Source of the DNA: JBFGCT01 sp041581055
Lineage (GTDB): Bacteria > Actinomycetota > Acidimicrobiia > Acidimicrobiales > Ilumatobacteraceae
Assembly: GCA_041581055.1 (NCBI GenBank)
Contig: JBFGCT010000189.1
Coordinates: forward strand, 1 to 7,772
Direction: 5' to 3'
Length of the DNA stretch: 7,772 bases
Shown: positions 4,570-7,772 of the stretch, piece by piece
How positions within the stretch are numbered: position 1 is the stretch's first letter
Layout of the letters: every line of letters begins with the position of its first letter
Position numbers and translations under genes: made by a program
Notes under the pieces: generated by a model
Told to the model about the DNA's origin: nothing
The model's input: only the letters and a program-made list of their open reading frames with translations
Databases searched by the model: none

Positions 4570-5694
4570 ATGAGCGAGCCCACCATCCAGACCGTCGGCG
4601 TCCCGCGCGAGGTCAAGACGGCCGAGCACCGCGTGGCGATGACCCCCGACGGCGTCCGCGAGTTCGAGCGCGCGGGCATCGACGTGTTCGTCGAGACCGA
4701 CGCCGGCGCGGGGGCCTCGATCACCGACGACGACTACGTGGCCGCCGGCGCCAAGATCGTCCCGACCGCCGCCGACGCCTGGGCCCAGCAGATGGTCGTC
4801 AAGGTGAAGGAGCCCAAGGCCGAGGAGTTCGGCTTCCTGCGCCCCGACCTCACCCTGTTCACCTACCTCCACCTCGCCGCCTACCCCGAGGTCGCCATAG
4901 CGCTGCTCGCCGCGGGGACGACCGGTGTCGCCTACGAGACCGTGCAGAACGCCGACGGCTCGCTCCCCCTCCTCGCCCCGATGAGCGAGGTCGCCGGCCG
5001 GCTCGCGCCGCAGATGGGCGCCCACTTCCTCGAGCGGCACAACGGCGGGCGGGGCGTCCTGATGGGCGGATCGCCCGGCGTCCGCCCGGCCAAGGTCGTC
5101 GTGCTCGGCGCCGGCAACGTCGGCTGGAACGCGGCGTGGATCGCGGCCGGCATGGAGGCCGAGGTCGTCCTGATCGACAAGGACCTCGATCGGCTGCGAT
5201 TCGTCGATCAGATCCACAAGGGCCGCATCATGACGTCGGCGTCCAACCGCGGCGCCATCGAGCGGGCGATCGTCGACGCCGACCTCGTGATCGGCGCCGT
5301 GCTCGTCGCCGGCGGGCGGGCGCCGATCATCGTCACCGACGACCTCGTCCGGGCGATGAAGCCCCGGTCGGTGATCGTCGACGTCGCCGTCGACCAGGGC
5401 GGCTGCATCGCCACCACCCGCGAGACGACCCACGACGACCCCGCGTACGTCGAGCACGGCGTCGTGCACTACGCGGTGGGGAACATGCCGGGCGCCGTCC
5501 CCCACACCAGCACCTACGCGCTGACCAACGCCACGCTCCCCTACCAGCTCGACGTGGCGCTGCACGGCGCGCTCGGCGCCGCCCGCCGCGACCCGTCGAT
5601 CGCCCACGGTCTGAACACCGTCGGCGGCGAGTACGCCAACGCCGCGGTCGCCGAGGCGCTCGGGTCCACCGCGGTCGACGCCCTCGCCGGCTGA
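4570..5694 (+). CDS. ald: Alanine dehydrogenase
   Basis: A 374-aa NAD-dependent L-alanine dehydrogenase that interconverts L-alanine and pyruvate plus ammonia; its length matches the family (about 370). Seen in order: the N-terminal GVPREVKTAEHRVAMTP with substrate Arg at R21, KVKEP with Lys K80, LFTYLHLA with catalytic His H101, LLAPMSEVAGRLA (134-146), GGRGVLMGG, and the Rossmann motif VVVLGAGNVG (176-185) followed by LIDKD. Then come DLVIGAVLV (238-246), VDVAVDQGG with catalytic Asp D275 (267-278), and NMPGAVPHTSTYALTNATLPY (305-325, apart from small substitutions). Key residues known from the M. tuberculosis enzyme all appear intact. The start at ATG 4570 gives the usual N-terminus; the gene may be leaderless. 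It is divergent from an Lrp/AsnC gene that probably controls it. In actinobacteria this enzyme supports alanine use as a nitrogen source and redox balance at low oxygen; here that role is inferred. Confidence 0.96.
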   Translation: MSEPTIQTVGVPREVKTAEHRVAMTPDGVREFERAGIDVFVETDAGAGASITDDDYVAAGAKIVPTAADAWAQQMVVKVKEPKAEEFGFLRPDLTLFTYLHLAAYPEVAIALLAAGTTGVAYETVQNADGSLPLLAPMSEVAGRLAPQMGAHFLERHNGGRGVLMGGSPGVRPAKVVVLGAGNVGWNAAWIAAGMEAEVVLIDKDLDRLRFVDQIHKGRIMTSASNRGAIERAIVDADLVIGAVLVAGGRAPIIVTDDLVRAMKPRSVIVDVAVDQGGCIATTRETTHDDPAYVEHGVVHYAVGNMPGAVPHTSTYALTNATLPYQLDVALHGALGAARRDPSIAHGLNTVGGEYANAAVAEALGSTAVDALAG

Positions 5695-5709
5695 CCGGCC
5701 GTCCGCCGG
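5695..5709 (+). terminator. Small GC hairpin after ald
   Basis: CCGGC-CGTCC-GCCGG begins directly after the ald stop codon: a perfect 5-bp stem with a 5-nt loop and no T-tract. It may contribute to termination, but a stem this short is common by chance at this GC content. Confidence 0.2.
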
Positions 5710-5743
5710 GGCGCGGCGCTCGCGTGCGGTAAGCAGTGGGAAG

Positions 5744-6436
5744 ATGCGCCGCTCGTCCCCCTCCGCCAGGACCCCGGCACCGGCTGCCGGACTGCTCTGC
5801 GGACTGGCCGTGGTGGCGTTCGCCGGCTGCACCAGCGCCCCGGAGCGGTCGACGCCGACCCAGCCGCTCCCCGCCGCGACCACCACCTTCGCGACGCTGC
5901 CGCCCGTCGGGGTGTTCACGTACCCGACCGACTCGAGCGACGTCGTCGCCCAGATCAGCGTCGATGTGAACGCGCCGATCCCGCTCCCGCTATTGACGAT
6001 CTACGGCGACGGCCGCGTGGTCAACGCGTTCGAGAACGACTGGCTCGTCGGCGCGGCCTCCGACGTCGCCCTGCAGGGGTTCTTCGCCGACGCCGACTCG
6101 ATCGGGCTCCTCGACGGCGACCTCGTGCTGCGCGGGCGCGACGACCGCGGGCAACCCAACATCGGCGTGTACCTCGAGGTCGACGGCCGGACGCTGAACC
6201 ACGAGCTCGACCTCGTCCGCATCGAGCGGCCGGTCAACCTCCGGGCGTTCCTCCAGCGGTCGGCGACGACCAACGAGTTCGGCCTGACCGACGTCTACGA
6301 GCCGACGGCGTGGATCAACTGCACCGGCGACGTCTGCGCCGTGGGCGACGAGCGGGGCGCGGACTTCGCCCGCCCGCTCCTCCCCCACGAGGACGTCGAC
6401 ACGCTGGCTGACGAGGCCGGCGCCGCCCGGCCTTAG
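5744..6436 (+). CDS. Putative lipoprotein of unknown function
   Basis: A 230-aa exported protein. The N-terminus has positive charges (MRRSSPSAR), a hydrophobic stretch (15-28) and the lipobox-like FAGC with the lipidated cysteine at C29. Phe at the -3 position is not the preferred Leu/Val/Ile, so the lipobox is acceptable but not ideal. A Ser/Thr/Pro-rich linker (30-55) follows, then a soluble domain: YPTDSSDVVAQISV (60-73), LPLLTIYGDGRVV (81-93), VYLEVDGR (142-149) and a likely disulfide loop INCTGDVC (191-198). The TIYGDGRVV pattern reminds me of uncharacterised actinobacterial lipoproteins, but I cannot name a family or function. ATG 5744 has GGGAAG immediately upstream, a weak ribosome site. 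The gene starts 49 bp after ald and ends 9 bp before the P450 gene. Whether the three genes share a transcript is unclear, because the P450 has its own -10 candidate. Confidence 0.8.
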   Translation: MRRSSPSARTPAPAAGLLCGLAVVAFAGCTSAPERSTPTQPLPAATTTFATLPPVGVFTYPTDSSDVVAQISVDVNAPIPLPLLTIYGDGRVVNAFENDWLVGAASDVALQGFFADADSIGLLDGDLVLRGRDDRGQPNIGVYLEVDGRTLNHELDLVRIERPVNLRAFLQRSATTNEFGLTDVYEPTAWINCTGDVCAVGDERGADFARPLLPHEDVDTLADEAGAARP

Positions 6437-6439
6437 GCT
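6434..6439 (+). promoter_or_regulatory. -10 box for P450 overlapping the lipoprotein stop codon
   Basis: TAGGCT fits TANNNT. Its first three bases are the TAG stop of the lipoprotein gene, and it ends 6 nt before ATG 6446. With no Shine-Dalgarno in the 9-bp gap, a leaderless P450 transcript is plausible. No strong -35 is seen (CTGACG at 6408-6413 is spaced 20 bp away). Confidence 0.4.
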
Positions 6440-6445
6440 CCTGTC

Positions 6446-7693
6446 ATGGCTGATGACAGCGCCGATGCCGCGACGACCGTGTTCGACCTCGACCTCCCGG
6501 TGCTCGATCCCCCAGGGGCCGGCGTCGGGCACGAGGAGCAGACCGCGCTCGCCCGCCGGCTGGCTGCCGACCACTGGATCGTCCGCAACACGCTGGGCTT
6601 CAGCATCCTCGGCTACGACGACGTGACGGCGATCCTGCGCGACAAGCGCTGGCACAACCTCACCGCCAAGATCCCCGAGATGATGGGCATCACCGATCCA
6701 GAGTTCCTCCAGCGGCGGCGGGTGTCGATCCTGTCGGCGGAGGGCGACGTCCACACCCGCCTGCGCCGGCTGGTGGCGAAGGCGTTCTCGCCGCGGGCCG
6801 CCGACCGGCTGCGGCCGTTCATGCGCGACGTCGTCAACGAGCTGATCGACGCCGTCGCGCCGGCGGGGCGGGCCGACGTCGCCGTCGACATCTGCGAGCC
6901 GTACCCGATCCCGATCATCTGCGAGCTGCTCGGCGCGCCGAAGGAGGACTGGCAGCTCTTCTCCCGCTGGGCCGAGGACGTGCTGCGGGTCTTCAGCGGC
7001 ACCGTGCTCGACGACCTCGACACGATCAAGGTCGCCCAGACCGAGCTCGACGAGTACACCCGCGGCCTGATCGCCGACCGGCGCGACCAGCCACGCGAGG
7101 ATCTGCTGACCGACCTGATCGCCGCCGAGGAGGAAGGCGACCGGCTCGACACCGAGGAGCTGGTGATGATGGTCAACGCGGTCATCGTCGGCGGCACCGA
7201 CACGACCCGCAACCAGCTCGGGTGCGCGGTCGGGCTGCTGGCGCAGCACCCGGAGCAGTGGAAGCTGCTCGCCGACCAGCCCGACGTCGCCCGCACCGCG
7301 GTCGAGGAGGTGATGCGCTACTTCGGCGCGGTACGCGGGACCGGGCGCTTCGCCAGCGAGGACATCGTCCACCGGGATGTGCTGTTCCCGGCGGGCGCGA
7401 TCGTGTTCCCGTCGCTCGTCTCGGCCAATTACGACACGACCACGTTCGACGAGCCGGGCAGGTTCGACATCACCCGCGAGCCGCTCCCCGGTCGCCCGCA
7501 GATGACGTTCGGCAGCGGCATCCACTACTGCCTCGGCGCCTCCCTCGCCCGCGCCGAGCTGCAGGAGGCGCTGCCGCTGCTCGCCCGGCGGATGCCGAAC
7601 CTGGCGCTCGACGGCGCCGTCGAGTGGAAGCCGCTGGCGACGGCGATCTTCGGCCCAACCCGCCTCCCGGTCACCTTCGACCCCGGCCACTGA
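6446..7693 (+). CDS. Cytochrome P450
   Basis: A complete 415-aa soluble bacterial P450, a haem-thiolate monooxygenase that uses O2 and electrons from a ferredoxin/reductase pair; no such partners are in the window. Motifs in order: C-helix H103xxxR107 (GDVHTRLRRLVAKAFSPR), I-helix oxygen-activation motif GGTDTT (249-254), K-helix ExxR (E288-R291 in EEVMRY), and haem loop FGSGIHYCLG (355-364) with the proximal ligand Cys362. One oddity is ANYD (328-331) where class I bacterial P450s usually have ANRD before FDxPxxFD. It has no membrane anchor. Substrate and CYP family cannot be told by eye; hydroxylation of a terpenoid, steroid, fatty acid or xenobiotic is possible. ATG 6446 follows a TANNNT box, and the N-terminus starting there is of normal length. 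A perfect inverted repeat follows 23 bp after the stop. Confidence 0.95.
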   Translation: MADDSADAATTVFDLDLPVLDPPGAGVGHEEQTALARRLAADHWIVRNTLGFSILGYDDVTAILRDKRWHNLTAKIPEMMGITDPEFLQRRRVSILSAEGDVHTRLRRLVAKAFSPRAADRLRPFMRDVVNELIDAVAPAGRADVAVDICEPYPIPIICELLGAPKEDWQLFSRWAEDVLRVFSGTVLDDLDTIKVAQTELDEYTRGLIADRRDQPREDLLTDLIAAEEEGDRLDTEELVMMVNAVIVGGTDTTRNQLGCAVGLLAQHPEQWKLLADQPDVARTAVEEVMRYFGAVRGTGRFASEDIVHRDVLFPAGAIVFPSLVSANYDTTTFDEPGRFDITREPLPGRPQMTFGSGIHYCLGASLARAELQEALPLLARRMPNLALDGAVEWKPLATAIFGPTRLPVTFDPGH

Positions 7694-7716
7694 CGCGCGG
7701 GTCCAGACCCCCCGGG

Positions 7717-7763
7717 TTTGTGTGACCGAATACGTCCAAACTCGCGATGATCGGTCACACAAA
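7717..7763. repeat. Perfect 13-bp inverted repeat with 21-nt spacer
   Basis: TTTGTGTGACCGA (7717-7729) and TCGGTCACACAAA (7751-7763) are exact reverse complements, separated by 21 nt. As RNA it forms a 13-bp stem-loop, 23 nt after the P450 stop, so it may act as a transcription end or mRNA-stabilising element. Neither side carries a T-tract, so it is not a classical intrinsic terminator. The region is AT-richer than its surroundings. It could instead be a dispersed palindromic repeat unit or a two-half-site regulator target for the gene beyond the window. Confidence 0.7.
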
Positions 7764-7772
7764 TCGAGGACC

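Noticed and set aside
4042..5919. Minus-strand open frame extending the dehydrogenase frame to 933 codons across the regulator and ald
   Set aside because: The enzyme N-terminus fits ATG 4041; the extension is antisense to ald and overlaps the Lrp gene in another frame, and its translation looks like nothing known.
7721..7760. CRP-like TGTGA/TCACA pair
   Set aside because: The half-sites are about 30 nt apart, far from the 6 nt of a CRP site; the longer 13-bp inverted repeat explains them.
5990..7762. 590-codon minus-strand open frame
   Set aside because: Antisense to the lipoprotein and the P450, both with strong motifs; its protein is a composition artefact.

Overview
The window looks like chromosomal DNA of a high-GC Actinomycetota; an Acidimicrobiia-like lineage is my inference. 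It rests on the strong G/C bias at third codon positions, several start codons that sit 6-10 nt after a TANNNT -10 box with no Shine-Dalgarno, and an alanine dehydrogenase divergent from an Lrp/AsnC regulator, as in mycobacteria. No phage, transposase or CRISPR genes are visible.

Left part (1-2243): accessory-looking, with lower GC than the rest. In hand counts, line 841-900 is 33/60 G+C and line 1561-1620 is 37/60, against 49/60 at 2641-2700 and 46/60 at 5101-5160. It holds a decayed minus-strand OmpA-like domain with its core missing (1-210), an unrecognised 176-aa protein (257-787, +), a gene-poor stretch with an 18-bp palindrome and a possible domain remnant (788-1212), and an arsenite methyltransferase gene, arsM (1213-2040, -). 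The arsM promoter has recognisable -35 and -10 boxes. A 24-bp near-palindrome overlaps the -10 box and probable transcription start, so it is a good candidate ArsR-type operator. No arsR lies in the window.

Boundary: a complete tRNA-Val(CAC) gene on the minus strand (2244-2319) separates the two parts. The arsM side is its 3' side, the usual side for integrated islands.

Right part (2381-7772): core-like, very GC-rich. A J-domain membrane protein (2381-2986, -) is followed by an amino/keto-acid cluster. An Lrp/AsnC regulator (4062-4508, -) and a D-2-hydroxyacid dehydrogenase (3118-4041, -) form a likely operon, divergent from alanine dehydrogenase (4570-5694, +) across a 61-bp shared regulatory region. 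Alanine dehydrogenase interconverts alanine and pyruvate, and the second enzyme probably interconverts a 2-keto acid and its D-2-hydroxy acid, so the regulator may control both sides of a 2-keto-acid node. A 15-bp-stem hairpin (3055-3091) closes the minus-strand operon. Downstream of ald come a lipoprotein of unknown function (5744-6436) and a cytochrome P450 (6446-7693). The P450 -10 box shares bases with the lipoprotein stop codon. The window ends with a perfect 13-bp inverted repeat (7717-7763).

I see no clear new multi-gene system. The observations most worth checking are the arsM operator, the tRNA-linked composition break, the internally deleted OmpA gene, the J-domain/transmembrane/four-cysteine protein and the terminal inverted repeat.
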